NCBI GenBank assembly: GCA_907163345.1
Contig: CAJQUN010000056.1
Span: forward strand, 2,666,001-2,730,000
Direction of reading: 5' to 3'
From: Haberlea rhodopensis
Lineage: Eukaryota; Streptophyta; Magnoliopsida; Lamiales; Gesneriaceae
DNA: 64,000 nucleotides
Shown here: in pieces, positions 11,801 to 23,800 of the stretch
Layout of the letters: every line of letters begins with the position of its first letter
Numbering within the stretch: the first letter of the stretch is position 1
The notes under the pieces: generated by a model
Databases searched by the model: none
The model's input: the letters and a program-made list of their open reading frames with translations, nothing else
Told to the model about the DNA's origin: nothing
Position numbers and translations under genes: made by a program

Positions 11801-14277
11801 ATGGCCACTATCACTCACAACTCTCTCTCCGTTGAGTTCGATGATATTTACAGGGTTGAAGATACAGAGTTAGTCTCTATTTTCCGAGCTTTGGAATCGT
11901 CTGGTTTAAGGAATTTTCTGGAGTGTGGCACGGTGGTTTACTAATCCGAGATTCGCGAACTGTTCGCCAATGCTGTATCACAAAGGTCTTTCATCTCCAC
12001 CACCGTAAAGGGAAAATCATTTGAAATCTCTCCGTCGACGCTGGCAAAGACCTTTGGTCTTCCCAACTCCGGACTGACTGAGTTTGGCCAGATTCCTCAA
12101 GCTTCTCTCACAGCTCTTCAGGGGAAGGTATCTATCTTTGGCCACCGCCTGCAGCCTTCATTCAAGAAGAAGGAAATGCTCTTTCATTTCCAGGTATTAT
12201 GCGAGATCGTTGGTAAGCCATTATTGGGCAAAGCCGGAAGCTTTGACGCCGTCACTGCCGAGAAATTCAGGGCCATGGCTGCTATTGTTTCTGGACAGAA
12301 GATTAACTGGTCCGTTATTCTATTTGGAGTCCTGTTGGAAACAGTGATTGCCTCCAAACAGGTCGTCTGCTTTGCTGTTCCTCTCAGCAAGCTACTGGAG
12401 ACTTTGGACATCGAGCTAGGGAAGCAATCTGCTCTAAGTCCCTTCAAAATTCTCAACTCCAAAGGGCTAGCACTACTGAAGTCCAAGAGTGCTCCACCTA
12501 CTCCTTCCAATCTGGTGGCTGTCAAGATTGAGAAAGGAGCAGAACAGACTGCCGCTGGAAAAACTCGGGTCAAGCGCAAATTGACCATTCAGACTGACTC
12601 CGAGGAAACTCAGTCTGCTCCGTCATCACCAGCCAAGCCCCTTCCCAAAAAGCCAAGAACCCAGATCACCAAGCCACACAAAACCTTACCTCTCAAAACC
12701 CTACCCACATTGCCTCCCACAAAAGCCACCCCTGGACCCCAACCTACAACCCAACTTTCAACCGCTTCAACCACTGCACCCAAAGTAACCATCCGAGTCC
12801 CCTCTGCCATTCCCGTGGTCAAAGGGATTGTTATCACTGAGTTGGGAGACTACACCCAATCAGGGATCAAATCTCCATCTTCCACAGGCAAGGGCAAAGC
12901 CATTCTCACTGAACCCCTCTCTTCCAAACCCAAATCTGCCACGCAAACAGCCATCGACATCGCTATGGAAGATGTTGAAGAGAAGGTGAAGGCGCTCATT
13001 GTAGTCTTTGATGAATATGTCGAGTACAGAACCATCAACCACATTGAGATGTTCTTCGGCAAGCTGTGAAGACTGCAGAAAATGGAAGAAGAAGTCCTTA
13101 AGGGGACAGAGACAGATGATGTGAGAGTCGCGGTGCTTTGCAAAGATCTTTTTCAGGCAAACCAGAGATTCAGATTGGCATCTTTGCTCTTGGCCGCTAA
13201 GAAAGCAAACTTCGATCCGAGCACTCCAACTGCCAAAGATGATGGTGCTGTTATTGCTCAACTGAAAATGGATATTCATGCTCTTCACTTAGCTGTCCGC
13301 TTTCAATGACAGAAGCTCAACATATCCACTCCAGTCCGCAGCCCGGATCATCAATCTGCAAGCAAGACTCTGGCAGAACCGTTCATAGAGGTTGTTCCCT
13401 CTGGCGCAGCGGACCAGACAGCAGATCAAACAGCAGACCAGACAACAGATCGAATAGCGGATCAGACAGCGGAGCAGCCAATGACTAATGCTCCGTCTGC
13501 TACGGAAGATGAACCGTTGAACGTCTTGTTGGACTCCCCAACCACGTCTATTCCTCTGGGATCATCAGTCTCCCATGTTCAACTCAGTCCAACCGCATCA
13601 CTTACAACAGTTGGCGCACCAGAGCTCGTCGATCTGGATCTGGTGGTGTCCACCGTTGTTGCAGCTCTCCAGATTGAGGAGCCTTCCAGACCCAGCACTC
13701 CTCCAGTCCATTCTAATGAAGATTTGGCGTTCTTAGAAGATTTTTCTTCGGCCTTGGTCACCCTGATCCAGTCCGAAGCATGACATGCTGCCTTATCTTC
13801 AATTATACCCATTGCTGAAAAAGATGATCACACCCTGTCATCATCTGAACACTCTCCAAGCCGTTTATCTGACGCACATCCATCCCTGGCAAGGACCCTT
13901 CAGCACCTATCCGACAACTGTCTGTCTTCTCTCAGTGTGTTATAGAGGTTCATCAAGGTCAGAGAATTACATCTTTGGACTTTGATTTATTTAAAGAGAA
14001 GATGACAGCCAGTATTAGCAGCCTTCAACGAGGACTGAATGATATGTTCTCTCAGCAAGCTTCTTATAAAAACAGCCTGAGAAAAGAGCAGATCGAGCTG
14101 GCCACTGAAGTCAGAGCATCCGTCGCCAATTCCCTTCGTGCTCAAGACACTCGTCTTGACACTATCAGCGCTCATCTAGCACAAGTTGTCGATTTTCTTC
14201 AAGAGATTGCTGCTGACAAAAAGGGGGAAAAGAGAAAAGACTTCAAGCCGCATCAGTCTCAGTCTTCAAGAAAATAG
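11801..14277 (+). pseudogene. Large extra 3' ORF of the copia element (unknown function)
   Basis: An accessory ORF, sense to pol, between RNase H and the 3' LTR. ATG 11801 (MATITHNSLS) opens one frame to 13783 with stops at 11942, 13067, 13307 and 13781; the tail (13975-14277) is in another frame. N-terminal part (to about 12450): globular, with a FEISPSTLAKTFGLPN-like segment recalling the 'putative plant transposon protein' domain. Middle (12480-12950): very Lys/Pro/Thr/Ser-rich and basic, with a KRKL nuclear-signal-like motif. C-terminal part: helical, ending in a coiled-coil-like region and a Lys-rich tail. I see no signal peptide or convincing membrane segment, so the term 'env-like' used for some Sireviruses is not supported. 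A second copy is at 45972-48276 (-). Confidence 0.85.
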
Positions 14278-14522
14278 AAGTTTCGTTGCTTAAATAATCA
14301 GACTGACTGTATATAGGATTTTTGGTGATCAATAAAAATCCTTCTTTGTTAAGTCATTGTTCATTTATTTTGAACTAAAATAAAAGGCTTAATCGATCCG
14401 AAATCCAACTTAATAATGTTCATTTATTTTGAACAAGAAGAAGTAATCGATCCGAAAGCATACGCTTCAGAGCTCTTAAAAGACTGGATAAAAAGATTTA
14501 GAAGCTAGGTTTTGTCATCATC

Positions 14523-14536
14523 AAAAATGGGGAATT
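14523..14536 (+). other. Polypurine tract of the copia element
   Basis: AAAAATGGGGAATT lies directly before the 3' LTR and would prime plus-strand synthesis. The - strand copy has the equivalent tract directly next to its LTR at 45972-45987. Confidence 0.85.
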
Positions 14537-15645
14537 TGTTAGTTCCGGACTTTATCGATAAAGGTTTTAAAGATGACAAAACATATCAGACCGGATCGAT
14601 AGAAATCAGACTGACCAGATCGATCGCTCAAAACAGATCAAGCTGATAAGGCATATCGGATATCAGACCGGATCGATAGAAATCAGACTGACTAGATCGA
14701 AGCTTCAGATCGATCTCAATCTTTATCAGATCAGAGCAGTCAAGGATGAATAAAGATTGGTTCTTCAGTCCGAATCATTAACGGCTATTTATTGAAGCAT
14801 TTATTGTCGCAATTAATGCTGAAAAAGACCATAGACTGAAGATTACCATAAAAGGTAAGAAGACAAAGAAGAGCTTACCTGACAGTCGCTGAAAGCATGA
14901 ACCAGAACGGCAAGTACCCTAAAGAAGAAGACTGTAGCTTACTCAGAGTTTAAGCAGAGTCAAAAGCTGCACATTAAGGGAAATAATGTCGTTGGTACAT
15001 GCAACTATAAAAGGACGCAACAGAAGAGCTCAAGCAGAGAGTCTGAAAAAATCGAAAAACGCACAAGAAAGTAAAACAGCACAAGCTTACAAGCTCGGAA
15101 GCTCTCGAGCTGAAATTCTTCTTAAGCACGAGTACATTGTAATATTTGATCATTTAGGATCACTGTGTGCATAGACTAAAGTCTATCTTGTGTATTCTGT
15201 ATTGAAATATAGAAGTGAGAAACTATTGTAACTGTCAGACAGAGTGTGTCTGAACAGATCGAGTGACTAGGAGTTTCAGTCTGGTAGTGAGGTAAATCCA
15301 GCTGAATTGGGTAAGTACAACAGGATTGTATAAATCAAAGTCTTCTAGTGGAATCTTTCCTTAATTGGAAGAAGGGGAGACGTAGAAGGATTACACCACC
15401 TTCGAACTTCCAGAAACATATTCTGTGTTTTTATCATTCTGTACTCGTTCTATTATTCAAGCCATCGAGTCGTTCTTACTAATTTAAGAACAGACCGTTC
15501 CGCACTAAAATATACAGTGGTCTGTTCTGGAAAAGAGTTGATTAAGAAACATATTTCTTTCACTAATCCGAACGAAATCACAAGGGATTATTTTTATCGG
15601 AGTGTTCATCACCCCCCCTCTAAACACTCCGGACCTATCCTAACA
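14537..15645 (+). repeat. 3' LTR of the copia element
   Basis: 1109 bp, nearly identical to 5088-6198. TATA box at about 15005-15013. It ends CTAACA, directly followed by the target duplication GTACT. Confidence 0.95.
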
Positions 15646-15650
15646 GTACT

Positions 15651-17769
15651 CTTCGATACTTCCTCTCGAGCATGTGCAGGATGTCCACCTGTACTCCTGT
15701 CATGCCAACACAACAAAGACATGACAGCCTCCACAACGGGGGTCAGAATCCCAGTACGAGAAATATGTAAAATCACAATAGTATAATAAAGTATCATGCG
15801 ATACTTGATGTTTATGTATGCAATGCATGTACGTGATAATAATTTCAAGGTATCAATATGTCCGGAAACAAAGGAATGATTATCAACAATATCAAGCTCG
15901 AGCAAAGGGTGGCGACACACACACTGCGATGTGCTGTGCCCAGCATCCCTCGTGTCTAGGTCTAGCGACAACACGCGTGGCTATAGTTTCTATCTAAACT
16001 GCATGGCATCGCCGTGCCAGCGTCCCCATGACACCACAGATCTCATCATGATCAAATGGTATCAAAGGAGCAGTAAGATCAATATGATATGCCAAATGTT
16101 CATGCATCTCAATGTGTTGTGTAATCTCATATGATGCAGCTCAATATATCATGTAATCACATATCATGCAGTTCAATGTATCATATAATCACATATACTG
16201 CAGTTCATATGTCATTTAACATATGAATCACATAATGGCAAATAAATTATACACCGGGAACATCGCATGTCTTTGTCAGACATCGTGATAGAACCGATTT
16301 CTACGTACCTCGAACCAACTATATCTACCGAGTACTCCTTGAATCAACCTCGAGATCTATTAACCTTGTTATTTACACCTCAATTATATCATCATAGTGT
16401 TCCATTACTTCACAATATCAAGTTTATGATCCAAACATTGACCCTTTGCAAATTTCTTAAAATTTCAACTTAGATGCTCATAGTAATTGGCTCATAACTT
16501 TTCCAATACTTAACCAAATTATATGTGTCTAATTTATCTTGCGAGCTAACTGAAAATGTGACGTTTCATAAGTTTAACACTTCCCCAAATTCGTTCGTTT
16601 ACCTAAAGTAAATTGGGTCTAAAATTACTTAAGTTAGAACATTGGAATTCTAAGTTCCAGTTTGACGACTTTTCGTAAAAAACTTCATTACTAATTCATA
16701 CAACCTCCAAATGACCTAATTTTAGTGGGAGAGTTTAGGTAACTCAAAATTCTATAATTCATCTTTTATAAGTTTTAAGCTAATTCGTTCTAGTGAGGTA
16801 CAGTTTTATCAAATCTCAGCTTAAAAACTCGAAGGTACCATGTTTCTAGATTTGACATCCTTTAGTAAAACTAACATAACTTTTGCATACTAATTCCAAA
16901 TTAGCTGAACTTACTATCAAATCGAATGTAATTCAAAGATCTACAACTTTTCTATTTACCTCAACTTCAAATTCGGAGCATATATTTCCCATAATTTCAA
17001 AGAACACACTGCATGTGATATGCATGAACATGCAGACTCGATTTGTGCAGAGTTTAGTAAAATCATCATAACTTTCTCATTTTAACTCCAAATTAGTTGA
17101 TTCTGGTGGCCAGTTAAAGCTAACTTAAAGTACTACAACTTTTAATAGAGACACCATTTATAAATTTGAAGCTTAGGTGTACTGAAATTTCGAAACAATA
17201 TATTGCATGCAACATCAAAACAACAGATTCATTTGACAACAAGTTTTATTCATGCCTTGCACTAAAAATTCGACCCTTGGACATAATTTCAAGTTGCTAA
17301 AACTTAAAACCCATGTTATACCTTTGAAGATCTTGAAGATCTTAGCACCAATCCACCACTCAACTCAACCCAAGCTGCAACACAAGGGTAACCTCTCCAA
17401 TATGTTCCAAACTTGAATCTTCTTGATGTATTCTTCTTCCGTAACCTTGTGGCTTCCAAATCCACCATTGCATGTGGATTTTGATCAAGGTTTTCAAGAG
17501 AAATATGGGAGGAGAATTTCTATTTTAAGAGAGAATGAGGATTTTTTTTTTTGAAGTTGAGAGGAGAGAGGAATGAGTTATTGTTTGAGGTTGAAAAAGA
17601 TGTAGTAACAAATCCAAGCCTAAAAATTATAGATGGGGCGTGGCAAACAATGCTGAAAAGTGGTGGTTGGAGTGCTACATGTTGTCCAAGGCCATGTGCT
17701 CAAGTCATTAGGTAGTCTTGCGAGATTAATGTCCCAACTCAAGCATAATTTATTTTTTAAGTTATGAGG
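15651..17769. repeat. Decayed LTR-like intergenic DNA
   Basis: No gene. The sequence is AT-rich with repeated phrases such as CATAACTTTTGCATACTAATT and AACTCCAAATTAG, typical of old gypsy LTRs, and probably runs in reverse orientation. ORFs here (for example 15517-15786, 16883-17071) have no recognisable domains. It appears to be the right-hand part of the sequence interrupted by the copia element. Confidence 0.45.
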
Positions 17770-18350
17770 TTAATTAATGGGAAAATTTTTGGCCGGTACC
17801 ATTTGGTAAAAGAATTTTCGGCCCAGTCACCCAAAAAAAATTCTTTCAACTAGGTCCACTTTTGGTCAAAATGACCAAAATAGTCTTTTGTCTTCCTTGA
17901 ATCACATCCTTCAACCTCAAAACCCTAGTCTCCAACCCTCACACCTGCCACATGTCCCAACCACCAACGCTAGTCGTCGGGAGTTGTCGCTCCTCCCATG
18001 GCGTCGGAGCTGCGCGCACTGGTCGCGAAAAAACGAAAACAAAAAGGTTGTGCAAGAAGATAAAATCATCTCATTCTTCTGTTTATCATCTATTTACCGA
18101 TTGATTTTGTTTTATATTTCAATTTTTTGTGTAATGAATGTTTGTAGATTTTTAATGTGAAACGTAAAAGTATAATGTATTTGAGATTCGATCAATTGTT
18201 TGAATGAAAATTTTATATTTATTATGAATTTCAATTTTATTGTAACGATTGTTTGTAGAATTTTAATGTAAAACTCAAAACTATAATGTATTTGAGATGT
18301 TCGATCAATTGTTTGAATGAAAATTTGAGAATGTAATGATATTGAAATCA

Positions 18351-19470
18351 TCGGTGCATGTAATTTACATGCATCGACAACTCATGAGTCTATCGGTCCA
18401 TGTAATTTACATGCACCGACAATTCATGATTTATCGGTGCATGTAATTTACATGCACCGATAGGTCTAAAGGTGCATGTAAGTTACATGCACCGAGCAAT
18501 TGATCTTATAACAAATTAAGGATACAACATATTATTTTAGAAATTAAATTTTTAATATGGATGAGTATATACTATACAATAAATTATTGAATAATCTCAT
18601 AACAAAAAGTATATTATCTTTCAAATGATAATATATTACACATACATGTCTTAATTTTTAAGTGTTATTTGTGAACGTCTTTAACACTTACTGTATGATA
18701 CTTATCTGTTATGTAATTTGAGAGCCAATGCAAATGTTGAGTCTACCGATGCATGTAATTTACATGCACCGATAGACTAGCGGTGCATGTAAATTACATG
18801 CACTGATAGACTAGCAGTGTATGTAACTTACAAATTACATGCACCGCTATGTGTTACTTGCTTGTTGATCTTATAACAAATTAAAGATACAATATATTAT
18901 GGATGAGTATATACTATACGATAAATTATTGAATAATCTCATAATAAAAAGTATATTATCTTTCAAATGATAGTATATTACACATACTTGTCATAATTTT
19001 TAAGTGTTATTTGTGAACGTCTTTAACACTTACTGTATGATACTTATTTGTTATGTAATTTGAGAGCCAATGCAAATGTTGAGTCTACCGGTGCATGTAA
19101 ATTACATGCACCGCTATGTATTACTTGCTTGTTGATCTTATAACAAATTAAAGATACAATATATTATTTTAGAAATTAAATTTTTATTATGAATTATTAT
19201 ATTATATATGATAAATTATTGAATAATCTCATAACAAGAGTATATTATTTTTCAAATGATAATATATTACACATGCGTGACTTAACTTTGAAGTGTTATT
19301 TGTGATCGTTTTTAACACTTATTGTATGATACTAGTTTATTATGTAATTTGAGAACCAATGTAGATGTTGAGTCTGCAGGTGCATGTAATATACATGCAT
19401 CGGTAGACTATTGGTGCATGTAATTTACATGCACCGGTAGACTAGCGATGCATGTAATCTACATGCGGTA
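18351..19470. repeat. Cluster of about 11 palindromes, core GGTGCATGTAAATTACATGCACC
   Basis: About eleven copies of a 25-29 bp inverted repeat with 11-12 bp arms around a 1-base centre, at about 18351, 18392, 18434, 18470, 18747, 18780, 18813, 19086, 19377, 19411 and 19444. Many are perfect. Neighbouring palindromes are often separated by only 6-15 bp of GATAGACTAG-like spacer. Each arm carries TGCATG or CATGCA, the core of the plant RY element. Confidence 0.93.
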
Positions 19471-19490
19471 TGTGTTGCTTACATGTTTAA
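18505..19490. repeat. Tandem units of about 280-350 bp in the Mutator-like element
   Basis: Three consecutive units (about 18505-18855, 18856-19123 and 19124-19490) share TTGATCTTATAACAAATTAA, a CTCATAA-AAAGTATATTATC block, AACGTCTTTAACACTTACTG and TTTGAGAGCCAATGCAAATG. Each ends in one to three palindromes. Confidence 0.85.
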
Positions 19491-20248
19491 ACTTGTTAGT
19501 TCTTCAACTTTGATTTGGGAAGATAAGATATTGCTACCTCACTGATATATTGTCAGGAATTTGATATACACATCGTTTATGTTATTATAGATCATCCCAT
19601 GTCTGAAAGTTTAGAAATGAAAACAATATGTAAATAAATGAAAATGGAATTTTATAGTCTATCTTTTACTTGGTATGTTGTACATAAACAAATGAAAATG
19701 GGAAAAAAAATAAATCAAAACCTTTGAAATGAGATGATATGTTGTTGATATGTTGTTTATCTTTTCCAAATTTGCTAAAAAAAAATTGTTTACGTAAAGA
19801 GACATTTTAACAAACACATAATGTGTACCAAAAGTGAAATAAAAGTTTAATGTTAATTAAATCCAAAAATACCATAAAAACAGCAAACAAAATTGAAAAA
19901 AACATGTCGATTTTCTGTGGTTGGAGAATAATTACATTTGGCAAAACGAAAGGAGTCGTCGCCGCCTCCACCGCAACACCGCCACTGCTCCATACTCATC
20001 GCCTAACCACCATTGCTGATTTCCCAGACATGCAACCATCACCAACTCTCACGACGATGAAGAGATAATTCAACTGTGGGTATTTTAGGAATATTAAATG
20101 ACTAATTAGATTAGGGTTTCATAAAAATGGACTTAGTTGAAAGAAGATTCTCACAAGATGTATTTAGTTGAAAAGAAAATATTTTGCCAGATTTAGTTGA
20201 AACATGTTTTGAAAAATGGTACCGATATGTAATTTTCTCTTAATTAAT

Positions 20249-20845
20249 TAGTGTCATGTGATCATACACATGCACCAAAAACATATTTCAATTGTTGTTT
20301 GAGTCATCGTGGCCCAGAACACTGTCTATAATTTTACTTATTCGAGTTTACTTAATAATCATTAATCCTGATTTATTAGCAACGAGGCCTTATAAAAAGG
20401 CTTTCGGCATAAATATTTTTTATTTTTTATTTTAACATAAAATTTGCTAGAATTTTAAAATTCGAATACTTTAGATTATGAACTCAAGATTGAGTCTTGC
20501 AAAATACATTTAAAAAATAAATCCCCTCCCCATACTAAAATAATAATAATATGGCAGAATATCATCCATCATCATCATCATATCAAAATTAGTAAACAAC
20601 CATCGCCAACCAATCAACCTGTGGCGTTTACATCAATTTTCATGGCAACAAAAATATGTACAATATTGCCACTAAATTTCCACTTCCAATTCCAAGATTT
20701 GCATCGATTCCCTAATTTTGTCTTTTTTCTCTCGTCAACGGATTAATCGATTAATTTAGTGCAAAATATACGAAATTTTCAAACAATATAAAAACCCTTC
20801 AGCCCTCTTAGTGTTTCCTTAGTTTTCATCGCTGCCTCCATTTCA
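20249..20845 (+). promoter_or_regulatory. Upstream region of the plastid isomerase gene, with TATA box
   Basis: About 600 bp between the transposon end and the start codon. A TATA-like CAATATAAAAAC lies at 20785-20796, about 50 bp before the ATG, which implies a very short 5' leader. A CATCATCATCATCAT-like run is at 20565-20581. The nearby Mutator-like element ends only 0.6 kb upstream of the ATG. Confidence 0.6.
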
Positions 20846-23800
20846 ATGGCTTCTTCAGTTTCAGGTTTCTCTTTGAAATTAGGCCATAAAAAACCCACAT
20901 TTTCCTCTTCGAAATCATCGTTTCAGAACCCATCTGTTGAACCATGTCCGTTTGCTAACAGAACGAACCGTTTCCGGCTGCAAAGGGTGGCGCGTGAGAT
21001 TCCTCCGACTACTCTCTCCAACTCATTCGGTAACGACGTTGTGTTGTCGCAAAAATCGGCAATACAGAAGATGCCCCAACTGGAGAAAGAACCCCGGGAG
21101 CTTTGGAAAAGATATGTTGATTGGCTTTACCAGCACAAGGAGCTGGGTCTGTACCTGGACGTCAGTCGAGTCGGATTCACCGATGAATTCTTCCAGGAAA
21201 TGGAGCCCAGATTGCGGAAAGCGTTCAAAGATATGGAGGATCTTGAAAAAGGTTCCATTGCCAATCCAGATGAGGGTAGAATGGTTGGTCATTATTGGTT
21301 GAGGAATCCAAAGCTTGCACCCAAAGTTTTCTTGACTCGTCAGATTGAAAAAACTTTGGACACGATCTGCGATTTCGCTGAGAAAGTCATCAGCGGTAAG
21401 GTTAGTTTTTGTATGTATTTAGTGGTTTATTTCATGTAGTCAACACTTGACCTTTATAATTTTTTTCGTTATAGTTGTTTTCTTTTGTAGGGGTATAGCA
21501 TCTTATTGAGTAGGACAATGAGCTGCTCAAGCTTGAGTTTTTAAATGCCTTTCTCAGTTTTAGTGATAAGAGTTAAAGTTTAAACCTATATCCTATAGTT
21601 TTGAATGACCCAATTGGTAGAACAATGAGCTGCTGTTGCTTTGTTTTAATGTGAGAATTATGAATGACTCAATAAATGGACAATTGACTTTCAAGCGACA
21701 TTTTAGTGATCTATTTCAAGCAAATTTGGATTAGTTTGGCTTATGACTTAGCATGCTTACCTTTTGCAGTCTACCGGTATTACTTGTAATGTGACACTTT
21801 GGTTGTATGGACAGAATACTTGTTATTTATTTGCTCAGCCAATATGCAACTGCCAGAACGTTGAATAAAATTCACCTGCTATTCAGATTTAATATATAAA
21901 TTGTGTCTATGTTGATCTTTTATTCTTACTAGACCGTCCTTTCTTCCTCAGCTTGTTGTTTAATCTGAGATCACGACAATTATACTGCAGATTAGGCCTC
22001 CTTCTCAGAAAGGTAATTTTACTCAAATTCTTTCCATTGGGATTGGTGGTTCAGCACTTGGACCCCAATTTGTTGCAGAGGCATTGGCTCCTGACAATCC
22101 TCCTCTCAAGGTACTTGAAAACATATATTGTTCATGCATTGATATCATATATTGATCAAATTCATTATTTATCATATTTTCTTGTTCTAGTGCGAAATAA
22201 TATGTATCTGAGTTGCATTCTCCTTCCATTAGAGTTAAAATTATAACATGTGAAGAAGTATCCACTCTTTTCATTGAGAACACATTGTAAAAAAGTCAAG
22301 TACATGTACTTTAATCTAAACTTATGAGTCGTATTAGCTTTTGTTAAGAATTTATTTATATCTCTTTTTTCAGTTAAAAAAAATATTATGGTTTATTGAT
22401 GATTCTATGATAAATTTTTAAACAATGTAATGACTATTGCATTAATTTTATCAAGACATTGCTTTTATACACTCTTTCGGATGAAGAGGTCTAAGAAACC
22501 ACCTTGGAGCAAGTTTGCTAAATTTATTTAAACATCTTATAGGTATTTAAAACTCATAAGATGGTTAATCAACTTATAAGCCTCTACACCCTATCTCAAA
22601 ATTAAGCTCTGAATATGTTTGGCTAAAAAAGTAATCAAATATTGGGGCTATTTTTCTTGTATTAAATAAATTTATATTATTTTAAAACTTAAGCTGATAG
22701 GATCTTACATATCCAAAATATTTTACCAACTTATTTTAGACATTATAGGATCTTTTTAAAAAAAATCTGTATATATCTTATAACTTTTTTGTAAGATGTT
22801 TCAAATAATTTATAAGCTGAGCCAAATAGGCTCTGTCTCTTATTTTGAGAGACCTGTAAGTTTTGAGAAGTGTGAATGTAAGAACTTACAAAAATTCAAA
22901 AGTTTGGTAACTATTTAGGTACTACGGGATTTTGAGAACTTAGTGTCACGTTGGTTTCTCTCAAATATCAAATTTCAATTTCTTCTCACACTTCTCTTTC
23001 CTACAATCAACATTATTCTGATTATTGGTGCATTGGAGTAAAAGATCCTGCGCATCTCTCATCTCAGTCTTTGTTTAAAAGAGAAGAGAGAGAGTAGAAG
23101 AAAGTGCTTCGATTTTATTTTATTATCTGGGCTGATTTCTGATACTGTCTTTTTAAAGTTCACCATGTTTACTACATTCAGTTGAGAGATGATTTCGTGG
23201 GAGTTCACCAGTATCCCTAAGAACATTGGGGTTTGATTGTTTTCTTAGACCCGTCGAATTCCTTTGTGGTAAATTTGGGTTGTTTCTGTCTTATGTTGGG
23301 ACATCCTAATTTTGAATGACCTTAACATATGCAGATACGATTCATTGACAATACAGATCCAGCTGGAATTGATCATCAAATCGCACAGCTTGGCTCTGAG
23401 CTAGCATCTACACTTGTCATTGTGGTTTCAAAGGTTTCATTATCTTTCTACATGTCAACTTGCTTTCCTGGTTAGCACTGCTTGTATGCCGCTAACCTGC
23501 TTCTTTCCTTTCATCTCTTAGAGTGGAGGCACTCCCGAAACAAGAAATGGTCTGCTTGAGGTTCAGAAAGCCTTCCGTGAAGCTGGCCTGGATTTTTCAA
23601 AACAGGTTTTGGTCTCAGGTTTTTCTTTTACCATAATTTCAGTTTTCAGAGTTCCAAGTATCAGTAGCCTATCTTGCTAAAAAAGTAACAGAATCTGTTC
23701 CTTTGTCGGCTCACACGTCTTTATATTTTAATTTGTTTTTGATATCGATCACCTCTATTTTCGTGAGTTCAAATTGCTGAGTTTTTTTGCAATGAAAATG

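Larger units (their letters stand above)
5088..15645 (+). mobile_element. Full-length Ty1/copia retrotransposon, Sirevirus/Maximus-like
   Basis: A 10,558-bp element with two LTRs starting TGTTAG and ending CTAACA, flanked on both sides by the target duplication GTACT (5083-5087 and 15646-15650). It has a Met-tRNA primer site two bases after the 5' LTR, a polypurine tract just before the 3' LTR, and the copia order gag, protease, integrase, RT, RNase H. An additional large ORF lies between RNase H and the 3' LTR, a layout typical of Sireviruses. By eye the LTRs differ at about 20-25 positions (about 2%), so insertion is recent. Coding parts carry a frameshift in gag and in-frame stops at 8540, 9905, 11099 and 11942, several explicable as C-to-T or G-to-A changes. 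This copy is therefore probably not autonomous. Confidence 0.95.
17779..20239. mobile_element. Non-autonomous Mutator-like element, copy 1 (2461 bp)
   Basis: The ends are GGGAAAATT (17779) and AATTTTCTC (20239). They extend into imperfect terminal inverted repeats of over 80 bp sharing GGTACCATTT and TTCAACTA-type phrases. Exact 9-bp target duplications TTAATTAAT lie at 17770-17778 and 20240-20248; 9 bp is characteristic of the Mutator superfamily. There is no transposase. Two GC-richer, exon-like patches (17888-18060 and 19950-20065) could be captured gene fragments. The middle holds tandem repeats and palindromes described separately. A second member with the same ends is at 42033-43192. 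Confidence 0.85.

Noticed and set aside
18351..19470. CRISPR-like array of short repeats
   Set aside because: Repeats are palindromes of varying length with irregular spacers inside a eukaryotic transposon; there are no cas genes and the DNA is plant nuclear.
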